Shown piece after piece: positions 13,285 through 27,795 of a stretch of DNA of 64,000 nucleotides (within the stretch, counting starts at the first letter, position 1; each line of letters begins with the position of its first letter). The DNA is taken from contig NC_089272.1 in assembly GCF_963678975.1 (NCBI RefSeq), forward strand, positions 59,656,574-59,720,573, in the 5' to 3' direction. The position numbers and the translations under genes were made by a program. Under the pieces are notes generated by a model. That model searched no databases. It was given only the letters and a program-made list of their open reading frames with translations, and was not told where the DNA came from. Origin of the DNA: Dysidea avara. Lineage: Eukaryota; Porifera; Demospongiae; Dictyoceratida; Dysideidae.

Positions 13285-13640
13285 GGAACAAATGTGTACT
13301 TCATGACCTCATTAATAAGACCACCTCATTATAGTGACCATGTCAAGTAGGTCCCAAAAATAGCTAAGGTGTACTTCATGACCTCATTATTAAGACCACC
13401 TCATTATAGTGACCATGTCAAGTTGGTCCCAAACATAGCTACGGTGTACTTCATGACCTCATTATAGTGACCATGTCAAGCAGGCTTGTTGTAATTGTAA
13501 TTAATTACTACTCATTACCATTTTTTCAAGTAATTACTGTTAGAAATTGTAATTAAACAGGTAATTAATTACTAATCATTACCAAATTTTGGATAATTGT
13601 AATGATGTCAAGTAGGTCCCTAAGGTATACTTCATGACCT
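13285..13640 (+). repeat. 75-bp-period tandem repeat, locus 2, with AT-rich insertion
   Basis: GACCTCATTA occurs at 13305, 13380 and 13455, exactly 75 bp apart. The array is interrupted at about 13486-13605 by AT-rich DNA rich in GTAATTAATTAC-type motifs. It then resumes with ATGTCAAGTAGGTCCC, which suggests a later insertion. Confidence 0.8.
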
Positions 13641-14924
13641 CATTAATAAGATCACATTAGTGTAGTGAATATGCCAATTAGATCCCAAAATAGTGCTGAA
13701 ATGACTATTCGGATATATAATTATTCAGTCGGCATGACGATATTGAAATTTTGTGTAAGCTACACCAAGATGGATGAAGCCAAGCTTAAATGTTCATGTA
13801 TTAGCTGTCAGATACTCCCTAACAGTTTCAACAGAAACACATGTACACGCTTAAAGGAATTGAATATCTGGTCATTTTGTTCACAGAGTAAATACTGCTA
13901 CTATTTTTCAGCACTACCCCAAATAATGTTGAGCAGTTTTGATACCTGAAAGACGGTACGATATTGTTACACATTATAATTATACTATCGATATGCCTTA
14001 CCATTTTAGACCCCACTACTAGAGTCACATACAAAAATACAGTCTCTAAACATTTTTCTCAAAGCTGTGTTAGTAAGCTTATCAGTCCATTACATTCTTT
14101 AAAGACTATTGTTTTTAAAATCCATGGTATTGCGGTGTTATAGATTTAGATGGTATCAAAAACAGATACCGCGATTTAACTAAATACTTAGTATATTGCA
14201 CAGCACTACACATAGCTAAGAAATAATTTTAATGATCTCAGTAATATCAAGTTGCATGAAATTATACGTTCCAACAAACCTGCCATATTTCAACACACAA
14301 GCAGTCACATTCTAATATTGCATGGAGGGCATACAAGTACACATCAAACTATCTCTATCATGTGTTGGGATCAAGTTACTGCTATTAACACACATCCATC
14401 ATGAATACGACTACTACATGGTGACACATAAAAACACTATCATATGTTCAATGTGTTGTCAAAATAAACAATCATCAGGATGTCGTTGAAATGTGATCAA
14501 CTGATAACAAAACTTATATTACACAATGTTTTTACATAAATTACGATCAGGGTCAGTATGTCAACGACTCCTCAAGTTAACAAACTGTTGGTAAGAGACA
14601 CGATAGGACACATGCACCTGTGCATATTTAGGTTGAAGTAAAAGCCACCTCTACCAATCAGCCTACAGTACATACTATCTCAATAAACAATTCCAAGAGT
14701 TCACAACACTGTACAAAGTCACTGAGTAAGTTAAATCAATTCAACACCCTTACAGGTGATAGAGAATTGTTGATAGGTGTTGGCTGAGGTAAAGTCTTGG
14801 TACACTATGAACTGGATCCACAATGACATCTTGAGCACAAGATGGCCAGGACTAATGTACAGGCGACTATGAAGAAACTGTTTAATTCAGTTATGAAGCA
14901 AGATATCAACCAGTAGATAAAAGT
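13641..14924. other. Non-coding stretch, nothing recognised
   Basis: Only short open frames without motifs. No splice-linked coding evidence was found. Confidence 0.4.
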
Positions 14925-15281
14925 TAGAGGTGTGCGATGACTAATTTAGGCATATCTCGATACTTCGTTTGAACTTATCTCGATTATCTAACATATCTCG
15001 ATAACTGAAACAATTATTTATTTTAGTAAACTGCCAATATTGTAACCAGTAAAGTGAGCAGATTGCAATTTGAAGAGAAGACTAGAAAAAAGTGAAAAAT
15101 GTTAGTCTTAACACTATTGCCAAGTGGTAGGAGAGTTGGAGCCCCCAGGAGATGCTTATACCATCAGATATAAAAAATAATTTACGGAAGTTCACTATTA
15201 TCTAGATTAATAACCTATCATCCTTATTTCAATAAGTCTTATGATATTTTGATAAATATATCTAGATAATCGCACACCTCT
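14925..15281. mobile_element. hAT-like MITE, 357 bp
   Basis: Ends are TAGAGGTGTGCGAT (left) and ATCGCACACCTCT (right), followed inward by repeated ATATCTCGATA/ATATATCTAGATAAT motifs. Flanks ATAAAAGT (14917-14924) and ATAAAAGG (15282-15289) match at 7 of 8 positions, consistent with an old 8-bp target-site duplication. It has no coding capacity. Confidence 0.7.
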
Positions 15282-16746
15282 ATAAAAGGTAAGGGTAAAA
15301 GTGAAAAAAAAAATACCACTGCAAATGTGCGTATCTCGAAGTATGTAATACAATTCATTAACCGTACCCGTCTCTTAGAGCTTGATATTTACTTCCTTGG
15401 CTGAAATATGATTGATCAAAACAATTTCTCTGTACACTAGACCCCAAATAACGTGGCCATCTTGTGCTCGTGACATCATTGCATAAGAGTCCATACGACA
15501 TACTAAAGGTGTTTCTGTACATTACTCAGTGATTTTGCTGAATCTACTACAGTTAGTACTGTCCCTCACTACTTAATATTATGAACTCTTAATAGTGCCC
15601 TCCCAACACTTGCGTACAATAGACAGTCAACCTAAAGGTACATGTACCCTCTCAACTTTTAATGTGTAATTTAAATTTAGCCATGGCATCACCAATACAA
15701 ACACACTACTGCATATATAGTACACTGTTAATATCAAAAATGTATCGGTAGGCTAAGTCAGCATCTTGGCATCTACATGCAGAATTATAGCTTTCCACAC
15801 TCATCAACTAACGTATGCTACATTCTTACGCCATTCGGTTTGAATTAAACCGAGTCACATCTGGGTCAACAGTACTGACCCAATTTCAACCCTGTTGTGT
15901 ACCTAGATCCGCCACTGGACTAGTACACAATCTTGATAATGGGTGTGGCTCATAAAAACCTTGGTTGCTACACTGGGGTATGACATATGTACATACACTT
16001 CCACATCATCAAGCTAATTAATTTCATTTCACGATTACAAAGCCGGTCATATATGATAACATGTGGCCAGGTTGGTACACAATGTACACAGACTAAATTG
16101 GTAGATGTTACAACAAAAGAAAATTTCAAATGTCAAAACCAAAGGAAATTATAGCCACCAATTTTATTATACCAAATGATCATCATAGTCTCCTTCAGGC
16201 TAATAGAGGGATTGCACGTGTGATGCGCTATGATGTATTTTCGTAAAATGCTTAACAACTGTTGCCTGTCAGACACTTGCAAGGTATGCGAGTGAAGGCT
16301 ACGACCATTCTCAGTGTAGAATGGAACACGTTTGCTAGGTTAGTCACTTGGATAGCCATTGTAAAAATTGTACAAAATGTTAATGTTCACGACTAATCGA
16401 CAAAAAAATGATATTACGCTTGTCCAACTTAGTGCTAGTATTTAATGTTTGTCTCTAACCTTATCCTAGCTTTTGACAGAGATTCTCTTATTTGGTAAAG
16501 CATGGTGACCAAGTAAGTGCATTTGCCCCATTACGTTCAATTGAAAAGTAAACCTCACAAATGTCAGTCTAACAAAAGTTGTTAAGCATACAATTTGCAC
16601 AATATTTGTCACGTGCAAACCCTCTATAGGAAACACTAACATCACCACATGTAACACATGGGTATTCACTGTAGGTCGGTTCGCAACTGTCATCAAATCA
16701 TAAATTCACAGTTGATTTTAATTTGTTCCAAGTCAACAATCAAGGA
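15282..16746. other. Non-coding stretch with one transposon-end motif
   Basis: No gene is supported. Around 15905-15916 the minus strand reads CCAGTGGCGGATCTAGG, a terminal motif like that of the next element, suggesting a solo end or fragment of the same family. Confidence 0.4.
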
Positions 16747-16748
16747 CA

Positions 16749-17908
16749 ATGGCGGATCCAGGATGGGGAATTTGGGACAAATCCCCCCCCACCCTTTCCC
16801 TCTATGGAAGAGCCATACTTCCTTTGATAGAAATACTATACACCTTGTCAGACCAAACTCAATTAGTGTAACTCATGACAGCTGCATATTACCACCATTT
16901 CTTTCAAACTCACAACTGTCACTCAGCACCTTCGCATGTACTAAGTACCTGTAAAAACAAGTTGATGCTGTGCTACTTCTAAAACCAGGCACCCATGCAA
17001 TTAATACTATCCCATTCTAACTAAGTTAATCAGCCATGTATATACTTTAGTTTATATTCATGTTATAGGTATTATTAATCCAGCTAGATAATCAGAATTT
17101 GCAAATTCTGTAATTCAGCGTATTTCGTAATTCATGGATTATTTTGTAATTCGGTAAATACGTTGCTAGCTATGCACTGCTAAGGAAGCGTAACTACTTT
17201 AAACCGCAAATTACATACAGAAGTACCTTCTCAACTGTTTTATAAAGTGTCTATCATGTTTCCTCGTGTGAATTGTAGAGAAAGCCTCAAGGCTGCCCTT
17301 CATTTTCGTTCGCGTAAGTACGGGTAACGTGCCCTTTTAACCCGAAGGATACGCTACCTCTGGTAGCCAAAGAGGCATTCAGTGTTGTTTTAAAGTAGTT
17401 AAATGTCTAAAAAACCAAAAGGGAGACTGTTCAAGAAGTACATGAAGAGTCGCCATACCCATATTTCAGACTGCCGAGAAGAAACCACCTCAGAGCAAAG
17501 TTTATGTATGTGGAAGTTTAATACAGACTTAATTTAGCTTTCAATTCTTACATGCTGGCTGTTTGTTTTTTTTTAATCATTTTAAATGTTTTCGCTGACA
17601 TGGGTGCGTACAGACAAACAAACATAGGTAGGTAGGTACACACACACAGACGTTTTTACAAAAACAATTTCAGTATACCAGGCGCACGCACACCTGGTTT
17701 AATATTTATCGTGTTGCTGGTGTTTAAGACTTTCATAGCCTTTTAAGACTTTACAACCATCTACAAAAGGCCATAATGACAAAAATCAACTAATATAGAG
17801 TGATCATTGCTGCTTAAAAAATACAACTAACAAGAGAGTCAGCTCTCCCCAACCACCTACAACTTAGCCTGTTTGTGCCCCTCCCCTTGCCAGCTCCTGG
17901 ATCCGCCC
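16749..17908. mobile_element. Candidate DNA transposon with GGCGGATCCAGGA ends
   Basis: The motif GGCGGATCCAGGA near 16752 is mirrored by TCCTGGATCCGCC near 17895. The interior holds the dispersed repeat at 17270-17650 but no recognisable transposase. No matching target-site duplication was found, so the two ends may belong to different insertions. Confidence 0.4.
17270..17650 (+). repeat. Dispersed repeat, copy 1 (pairs with 62915-63300)
   Basis: Shared blocks include AGCCTCAAGGCTG / CTTTGAGGCTTT, a cluster around TCGCCATACCCATATTTCAG, GAAACCACCTCAGAGCAAAG and a purine-pyrimidine tract with ACAGACAAACAAACATAGGT. The second copy has the same order on the opposite strand. Confidence 0.6.
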
Positions 17909-18135
17909 TACCTGGAGGACCCACAATAAAACAGTACAAAGAAGTCACAGGTCAAACACTGGGAAAGGCTCCAAGTCACAGGCCAAGGCAATTTTTTGGG
18001 TTTTCTACGGTCACAGAGCTATGTAATGGATGCTTAATTGCATAAGACGGTTGTACGGCCCCTAGTGCCACTCCTCAGTTAATTTATTGTAATATTAGAT
18101 CAATACAGCTAACTATTACACTATACTTACATTAC

Positions 18136-18421
18136 TTATAACTGAAGGCTCCAGGCCAACGAATATCGATCGTGGAACGAACTTGCCAGCTCATGTACGA
18201 CTGAAGAAGGTGCCCATGCAGCAGGCATTCTCACTCCAACTTGGCTGTGTTCTGTCCTCTTGCACTTGTCCATCAGGATCAACGCCATGTTCTAGACAAT
18301 ACAACTCCCAACAGGCATTCCCAACTTGTACGCCAGCTCGACCCACGTGAATGGACATGCACTCACGCTGTGGTAGAAGAGGTTAATAGTTACATACGCA
18401 CAATAGTACATGGCGTACCAT
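18136..18421 (-). pseudogene. Alpha-tubulin fragment: orphan exons 1 and 2
   Basis: A start codon at 18419-18421 is followed directly by a GTACGC donor. Exon 2 (18136-18367) begins [20 protein letters not shown] after a CAG acceptor. The divergent K40 loop region ([17 protein letters not shown]) has no acetylatable lysine, and FFSRT is followed by TGA where Gly is expected. The exon 2 donor is weak (A/GTAATG). No exon 3 or 4 exists downstream. It lies 285 bp beyond the 3' end of gene E, so it is a truncated tail member of the cluster. Confidence 0.85.
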
Positions 18422-19689
18422 TTTATATGCTCAAAGTAAAGAATCTACTCATTTCCCATGAATCCATCGCCTTTTACCGTCTTGCCACAGCTGCGTACTA
18501 GAGCTAGGTGCGTCACATTCTTTGCCCCTGGCATTTATTTAGAACTGAATAAAGGCCGGGCGCCGACAGACTATTAAATTAATTTTCGACACAGTTGCAA
18601 AAATAATGCTTTCAAAAATTTGTAAAAAAATTAAAATGTCTGGTAAGTAAACCTGCACCTACCAAGTTGGCCACATGACTAGAATACTCCAACATTTCAT
18701 AAACTCTAATATCCTTCATCATCACTCTCCTCTATGCCACTGGAAGGGATCACTACTTCTTTATAGTCCATCTCCAGTTCAGCAAGATTCTCACGAGCAC
18801 AAGCAAACTTGTCACTTTCCATACCAACTCCAACAAACCAGTGAACAAACGCACGCTTTGCATACATCAGATCAAATTTGTGATTCAGACGGGCCCAAGC
18901 TTCAACCACAGAGCTGGTATTTGACAGCATACAGACAGAACGGTTTACTTTAGCCTGGTCACCACCCGGGACCACGGCAGGAGTTTCATGATTGATGCCA
19001 ACTTTAAACCCAGTGGGACACCAGTCAACAAACCGAACGGAATGAAATCCTTTAACTTTGGCAATAGCAGCATTCACATCTTTGGGTACCACATCACCAC
19101 GATACAGCAAGCAACAGGCCATGTATTTTCCATTATGGGCATCACACTTTAACATCTGATTGGCTGGTTCAAAACAGGCTGTGGTGATGCTCTCAGTATC
19201 CGACTGCTCATGATGAGCCTCTCAAGCGGACATCAAAGGAGCATAGCTTATGAGTGGGAAGTGAACACGAGGGTAGGGTATCAGGTTGGTCTGAATGTCA
19301 TTGAGATCAAAATTTAGTGAACCCTCAAACCTCAGTGAAGCAGTGATTGAAGACACAACTTGTGCAATCAGACGATTTAGATTACTGTATGTAGGAAGCT
19401 CAATATCCAGGTTACGACGACAGACATCATAAATAGCTTCATTGTCAACTATGAAGGCACAATCAGAGTGCTCCAAAGTGGTACTGGTGGTCAATACTGA
19501 GTTGTATGGCTCAACAACAGCAGTGGAGATCTGAGGAGCTGGGTACACTGAAAACTCCAACTTGGACTTCTTGCCAAACTCAACAGAAAGTCTATCCAGT
19601 AACAAAGATGTAAAGCCTGACCCAGTACCTCCACCAAAGGAACGGAAAACTAGAAAGCCTTGCAATCCAGTACATTGCTCAGCCTAAAA

Positions 19690-20460
19690 TAATATTGGAA
19701 AAATTCATATGGTCAAACAATTCATACGGTCAAACAATAATCTGTGTGACATACACATTGCCTATTAGACACTTTCAAAATGGTTTCTATTTCTACTAAG
19801 GCCATACCTATTGTTTGCTTGGACCGACAAACCCAATTTTGCAGATTTTAATTAAGAAAAGAAAAAAAAGATCACGTGACACCTTTGTAATTGTGTCAAG
19901 ATACTCTAATAGAACAGTCAGTGGGTAAATGTTTAATCTCTCAAAGTAACATTACGGATATCTGTAGGCATAGATCACCCAAAACCAGTACCCCTCACCC
20001 CTGACTAGAACTTCAGTCCCACCTACAGTTCATTGAGCTGTGTATGTTACTAACTATATGTTTATAAATTATCCGTTTATAATTGATTGTCTATAGTATG
20101 TACAAGTTGGGCTGGATCCTGAAAAACAGCTAAAATAAAAAAAGTGGATTTGTCTAAAGAAAATTAACATTTCAGCCAACCAGATGATGAGTGGTGGCAG
20201 CAAAGGGTCAACAACAGACACATGTGGTTTGGCTCCAATACAAGTTTGGGAAAGGGTTGTAATGGACAAAACACTTTTATGACTTCCCACAGGAAATGTA
20301 TGGTGAAAATTTTAATTGGCCGTAAATATTGTGATTGCGCATTTGAACGAAAAGATTCTGAAATATTTTAGCAGGTCAAGCAGCACTACAAATGAGCCAA
20401 ATTTCAAGATCGTGTGAAATTCCAACCATTAGTTATATTAACTTTTTTTAGGATCCAGCT
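19690..20460. repeat. Intron 3 of gene E, with a dispersed-repeat fragment
   Basis: Bases 20085-20290 share several blocks (CAGCCAACCAGAT, ACATGTGTGGTTTGG-type, AAGTTTGGGAAA) in order with 39150-39275. This indicates a low-copy dispersed repeat. No coding sequence is seen. Confidence 0.5.
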
Positions 20461-20516
20461 CAATGCATGTGTAATTTGACATGTCTACAAGTACAGGAGA
20501 TACACGACACAACAGC

Positions 20517-20635
<119 letters not shown>

Positions 20636-21356
20636 CAGCTTGCGAATGCAGTCAAGGGTTAGATCCAACATATCCCTGCCAACAGTGTAAAATCCACGTG
20701 AATAGTTGTTTGCTGCATCTTCTTTGCCTGTTATGAGTCGGTCAGGATGAAACAGGTGACGATAAGTGCCAGTTCTAACCTCATCTGTTTAACAGCAGTT
20801 TGTAGATAAATTATACAGTACAGCCAACTCACCAACAACGGTCGGTTCCAGGTCTACGAGCAGAGCTCTGGGCACGTATTTCCCGCTGTCAGATTCACTA
20901 AAAAAGGAACCCCGAAAATCAGTAGCTTCCAATTCATTCTGGACCAGTTTACCATCTGGGTTAATTCCATGTTCTAAGCAGTACAGCTCCCAACAACTGT
21001 TACCAATTTGCACCCCAGCCTGGCCTATGTGAAGAGAGACGCACTCGCGCTATTGAACATTGCGATAAAATGTGAAAAACCTTTATGTAAGCTTACCATT
21101 TAATCTTGCTGAGATCAGTGCATTACGTTTTCAGCTATGTTTTCAGGTTCCTGCTCACTCCATCGTAGTGGTGGGCATTAATTTGGATTAAAAGTAATGT
21201 AAATCATAGTATACATGTGTAAATTAAGCATTGAGCCTTGTGGGCGTCCCCATAGTACAATTCCATTCTACATTATTTTGCTAAAATATATTGCAGGCCT
21301 TCATTCTATAATAATATTTATATACACAAATAATACTTTTCTTTCACACAATGATT

Positions 21357-22855
21357 CTAATATTCTTCGTTTTCCTCGTCATCATCAGCAGAAGGAGCAG
21401 ACACTTCTTCATAATCTTTTTCCAGAGCAGCAAGATCTTCACGAGCCTCAGCAAATTCACCTTCCTCCATTCCCTCACCAACGTACCAGTGAACAAATGC
21501 ACGCTTGGCATACATCAGATCAAACTTATGGTCAAGACGAGCCCAAGCCTCAGCTACTGCACTGGTGTTTGACAGCATACAAACTGCACGCTTCACCTTA
21601 GACAGATCTCCACCTGGAACCACAGCAGGTGTTTCATGATTGATGCCAACTTTGAAGCCAGTGGGGCACCAGTCCACAAACTGGATGTTCCGTAGCCCCT
21701 TCACTTTAATAATAGCAGCATTTACATCTTTGGGCACCACATCTCCACGATACAGCAAACAACAGGCCATATACTTGCCACTACGGGCATCGCACTTTAA
21801 CATTTGACTGGCTGGATCAAAGCAGGCTTTTGTGATAGTATCAGTGTCAAGCTGCTCATGATAAGCTTTGTCTGCAGAGATTATTGGAGCATAGGTGACC
21901 AGAGGAAAATGGATGCGAGGGTAGGGCACTAGGTTAGTTTGGAATTCATTCAGGTCAACATTCAATGAACCCTCAAACCTCATTGAAGCTGTAATCGAAG
22001 GCACAACTTGGGCAATCAGATGGTTGAGGTTGGTATAATTTGGACTCTCGATGTCCAGGTTACGTCAACAGATGTCATAAATAGCTTCATTGTCGACCAT
22101 GAAGGAACAGTCAGTGTTCTAATGTGCTGTGAGTGGTCAGGATATGGAGTTGTATGGCTCTACAACAGCAGTGGCGATTTGGGGAGCTGGGTAAAGGGAG
22201 AACTCCAGCTTATACTTCTTGCCATAGTCTGTAGAGAAGCGTTCCATTATTAGAGAAACAAATCCTGACCCAGTGCCACCACCAAAAGAACGGAACACTA
22301 GAAAACCTTGCAGTCCAGTACACTGGTCAGCCTAATAAAAATACTCAAACAACAAACAGCTCAGGTTGTAGTAATCTTACCAGCATGCGGATCTTGTCCA
22401 GTGTTTGATCCACCAATCCTTTACCAACAGTGTAGTGGCCACGAGCATAATTATTTTCAGCATCTTCTTTACCAGTGATGAGTTGTTCAGGGTGGTATAG
22501 CTGACGATAGGTGCCAGTTCTCACCTCATCTGTTAATCATCCACACATGTTTAACAAGTAATAAACACTAGTTAACAACTGCTGACCTATCATAGTTGGC
22601 TCCAGGTCAACGAATATTGCTCTAGGAACGCATTTACCGCCGGAAGCGTCGTTGAAGAAAGTGCTATGGGAGTCGTGAGTGTCGCCAACTTTCTCGTCCT
22701 TTAGTTGGCCATCAGGTTTAATCCCATGTTCCAGACAATACAACTCCCAGCAACCATTGCCTATCAGAACACCGGCCTGGCCAACGTGAACTGATATACA
22801 CTCGCGCTGCAAGTAGAGAGAAATGAATAACGTGTGTAATTCCACTTACCACCAT
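21357..22855 (-). pseudogene. Alpha-tubulin gene F, frameshifted and nonsense-mutated
   Basis: Exons are 22853-22855 (ATG), 22587-22806 (220 bp), 22381-22529 (149 bp) and 21357-22331, all with GT-AG borders. Exons 2 and 3 are open. Exon 4 has a 2-bp insertion near 22142-22145 (AACTCCATATCC for AACTCCATCC), which creates an immediate TGA. A 2-bp deletion near 22113 restores the frame. A CGA-to-TGA change at 22065-22067 (IC*RNLDIE) follows. The remaining 215 codons, ending DDDEENEEY, are intact. Its K40 region reads LKDEKV. It is the duplicate of gene A at the left edge. Gene G is 288 bp upstream and gene E 258 bp downstream. Confidence 0.93.
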
Positions 22856-23091
22856 TTCGCTACAAAGAGCTCGTTGGAAAGTGACGAGTAGCCAGAAGGC
22901 TTCATCTTATAAACGCTAGAAGCCAAGCGATGTCTACCACGCAATTTGATATCAAACCTCAGGTAGCACACTATATCCTTTTGTAGCAACAGGAACGGTG
23001 CAAAGAATGATACACAAACTCGCACTAATTGATATCGATTGTGGTATTTGATTCCTGATTAAACAAAACAAGGAATATACACATCAACATG

Positions 23092-23097
23092 TTTATT
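23092..23097 (-). terminator. Poly(A) signal of tubulin gene G
   Basis: AATAAA on the minus strand, 46 bp downstream of the gene G stop. It is conserved with gene B. Confidence 0.7.
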
Positions 23098-23142
23098 AAA
23101 TGCTATCCCACTAGGGACTAGTGTTCAGTTTAAAAATGTGAG

Positions 23143-25184
<2,042 letters not shown>

Positions 25185-25270
25185 CTAAGTTATATTGACA
25201 ATGAAACACGAATAGAAGAATAACGACAGTCTGTAACGCGTCTCAATTGAACTGTCACCTTACCACGAGG

Positions 25271-25278
25271 TTTATATA
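25271..25278 (-). promoter_or_regulatory. TATA box of tubulin gene G
   Basis: TATATAAA on the minus strand about 100 bp upstream of the ATG, identical to gene B. Confidence 0.65.
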
Positions 25279-25419
25279 GGGCCTAGTTTATATGTGGTTG
25301 TCATGGCATCGTGGTATACTCGATTTTGATTGGCTAGAATTGAAATCATTGTTGATATAGGGGAATTTGTGACTTGCACATACTCGAAGTATACGGAACA
25401 CATAAAACCGACCAACATG

Positions 25420-25480
25420 GGGTGACTGGACAAAACATGAGGTGACTGGACAAAACATGAGGTGACTGGACAAACATGAA
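25420..25480. repeat. 20-bp direct repeat upstream of tubulin G, 3 copies
   Basis: Three units of GGTGACTGGACAAAACATGA; the last has lost one A. The gene B promoter has two units. Confidence 0.75.
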
Positions 25481-27185
25481 AAATCAGTCCTATGGGGTAC
25501 TCTTATGTATTAACGAAGTTTTGTAAAAGTTTCTAGCGAGATATTTAGTGAGAAAATTCGCTAAGAGGGTGGTTTTGCTCGTGCCCATGCCTGATAGCTA
25601 CGAACGTTAGTCCCGCGCCCGACCCTAAAAAGAGGGTCTGGTAAAACTGTGTACAAAAATTTGAGCTCTGGAACGTTTAGCGAACCCAACAGAAATGCTA
25701 TGATTTTAAGCGGTAAAGTCACCGGATGTAATTACCGTGAGCCGCGAGTCGTTTGAAATATATGCATTACATATCTATTTGAAATGGAGCGATCTGATTG
25801 GAGCCGCCAACATTCCGGCAACGCCAAACTTTTGTATTGCGGATCAATCAAAATCCATTACAGACCAAGCAACTATGTCCTATGGCTTCCGTGAATAAAA
25901 TTATTTTATATGAAGCTGTAAAACCAACACGGATACTGTTCTCCACCTGATGAATAACACATGTTGTAGTTGAGACATTGAACTTCTGTTTAGTGCAAAT
26001 CTGAAGTGAAATCCTCTGAAGTATGTACAAATTATGGTGTGGTTACAAACACTAATTTTAACACTATAATCGATTCTCCTCCTACAGCTAATCGTGAAAC
26101 TCCCCAAAAATTTTTTCAGTGACTTGTAATAACATTATCTTTAAAAGTATGGAAATAGATTTTTAGGACTGACTACTATGGCTTCAAAAGAGGAAATAAC
26201 TTTTTCATAGAAAATTTTGAGAGTTCAGTAGCTCAATTCTTCTACTTCCATACTTTTGTTACAAACATACTTAGGTAGCAGATGACAAAGTTTAAGAAGC
26301 GTAGAATTAAAACTGAAACTAGATCCAAAATTTGTAGAATTCTCATTCTTTTGGTCTAAATACTAAACTGAGTCTTAAAGTCAGTACTTCTAACTGGAGA
26401 TGGTGATTTTTAATTACCACAAACACATCTGATACAAAGGGGATGGAAAGCAAGCACAGATCAATGAAAACCAAGATTTTGCATGTGAAGCCATAGAATT
26501 TACAGCATGCTATCTGAGTAACATGCAATTAGTTATTCATGCCTGTATCTTATTCAGTAGACCAGAGGTTGCGATAGACGGTTCTTTCACTGACGAATAG
26601 CATACGCGATACTGGCTTCTTCAGCAGGCTTTGCTATTAAACATGATGTGTTGCCAAACGATTTGGTCTACTGATACAGGCAGGAGTAATTGTGAATTAG
26701 ATAGATGGCTGCAACTTAGTTTAAAACTGAGTCTATATTAAATGGCTTTTGATTGATTACTTTTCATTGACCTTAATTTTTTTTTTGACACGGTCACGCA
26801 ATGTACAGTACACAGTTTCACCAGACCCTCTTTTTAGGGTCAGAGGCCATGAGGCTACCTTACTGTTTAAGTTTCGGAGTTTAAACTACTGACACGATGC
26901 CATGTTGAAGTCGAGGTTTCTACTGAAGAAGCAACCCGATTTTGTAATTGAACACGACTTGTTGTTAACTGGTTCACAGCAATGTTGTGTAGGGAGTTTG
27001 AGCTCTGAAGCTGTAGCAGTGAGGCTGTTATGCCAATGTCCGTATCGGGCATGAGCACGACAAAACCACCCTCTTAGTGAATTTTTTCACTAAATATATC
27101 TTGCTAGAAAGCTTTTAAAAACATTAGCAACCAATGCTAAACCTTTAATATATAAGAGTACCTGATAGAACTACTTTTTCATATT
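25480..27185. mobile_element. Foldback-type element with long terminal inverted repeats
   Basis: The left arm (about 25485-25690) and right arm (about 26800-27175) are inverted copies. The left has GTCCTATGGGGTACTCTTAT and the right end complements to GTTCTATCAGGTACTCTTAT. Both arms contain the AGAGGGTCTGGT block and the GAGGGTGGTTTTG block. A second inverted pair (GCCTGTATC...AGTAGACCA) lies inside at 26540-26567 and 26663-26685. No transposase is recognisable. Confidence 0.7.
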
Positions 27186-27246
27186 TCCCTCCTCTTCTTT
27201 TGCTGGAGTAACTGCTACAGCTGGGGAGTTGGCGAAGGACGAAAGA

Positions 27247-27385
27247 CATCAAGATATTGTAAAGGAAGCAGGGTGTGAATTTATTCCCCTTGTAGTGGAA
27301 ACATTTGTCATTGAGACCACACGCCAAATGTTTCCACCGCGAGGGGAATAAAGTCACCCCTTGCTTCCTTTACAATATCCCGATG
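27247..27385. repeat. Palindrome with arms of about 65 bp
   Basis: GACATCAAGATATTGTAAAG at the left is mirrored by CTTTACAATATCCCGATGTC at the right. Match continues through GGAAGCA and TTTATTCCCCT to a short loop near 27315. Both arms translate to the same peptide-like string (ERHQDIVKEAGCEFIPLVVE and ERHRDIVKEARGDFIPLAVE), so it looks like two inverted copies of a formerly coding fragment. Confidence 0.75.
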
Positions 27386-27444
27386 TCTTTCATCCTACAG
27401 CTGCAGCAGTAGTATCTTAAAATCATCCTGGCATTGTTTGATCA

Positions 27445-27795
27445 AAGTGACACTGCCAGTTGTTGCAGCAAGTTCTTACAGACCACTCGAGTAGAAACAC
27501 CACTTCTTGCTGTGTTGTGATCAGCAATAGAGAAAAGAAGTTATTTAAGCTTCAAGGCTTTACAGCACTAAAGTTATTACAGAAAATACGTTTGAAAAAG
27601 TGGAGGACTTGAAGTGCATAAGTGGTCAGTAGAAACAATATTTCTTGCTGTGGTGTGATCAACAATTGAGTAAAGCATAAAGAGACCACATATGCACTTC
27701 AAGTTCTTTACTCTATTGCTGATCACACCATAGTGAGAAGTGGTGCTTTTACTTGAGTGGCCAGTAAGAACTTGCTGCAACAATTGTCAGTGTCA
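27445..27795. repeat. Second nested palindrome
   Basis: The arms GTTGCAGCAAGTTCTTACAG / CAGTAAGAACTTGCTGCAAC pair across about 330 bp. Inner arms ACTTGAAGTGCATAAGTGGTC / GACCACATATGCACTTCAAGT pair inside, and TGTGATCAGCAATAGAG / CTATTGCTGATCACA pair between them. Confidence 0.7.

Noticed and set aside
9385-13640. Regular 75-bp repeats as a CRISPR array
   Set aside because: The entire unit is conserved with no variable spacers, and the context is a eukaryotic genome with spliced genes.
27247-27385. Hairpin as a microRNA precursor
   Set aside because: The arms are much longer than a typical precursor and derive from inverted coding-like fragments; no small-RNA data are available.
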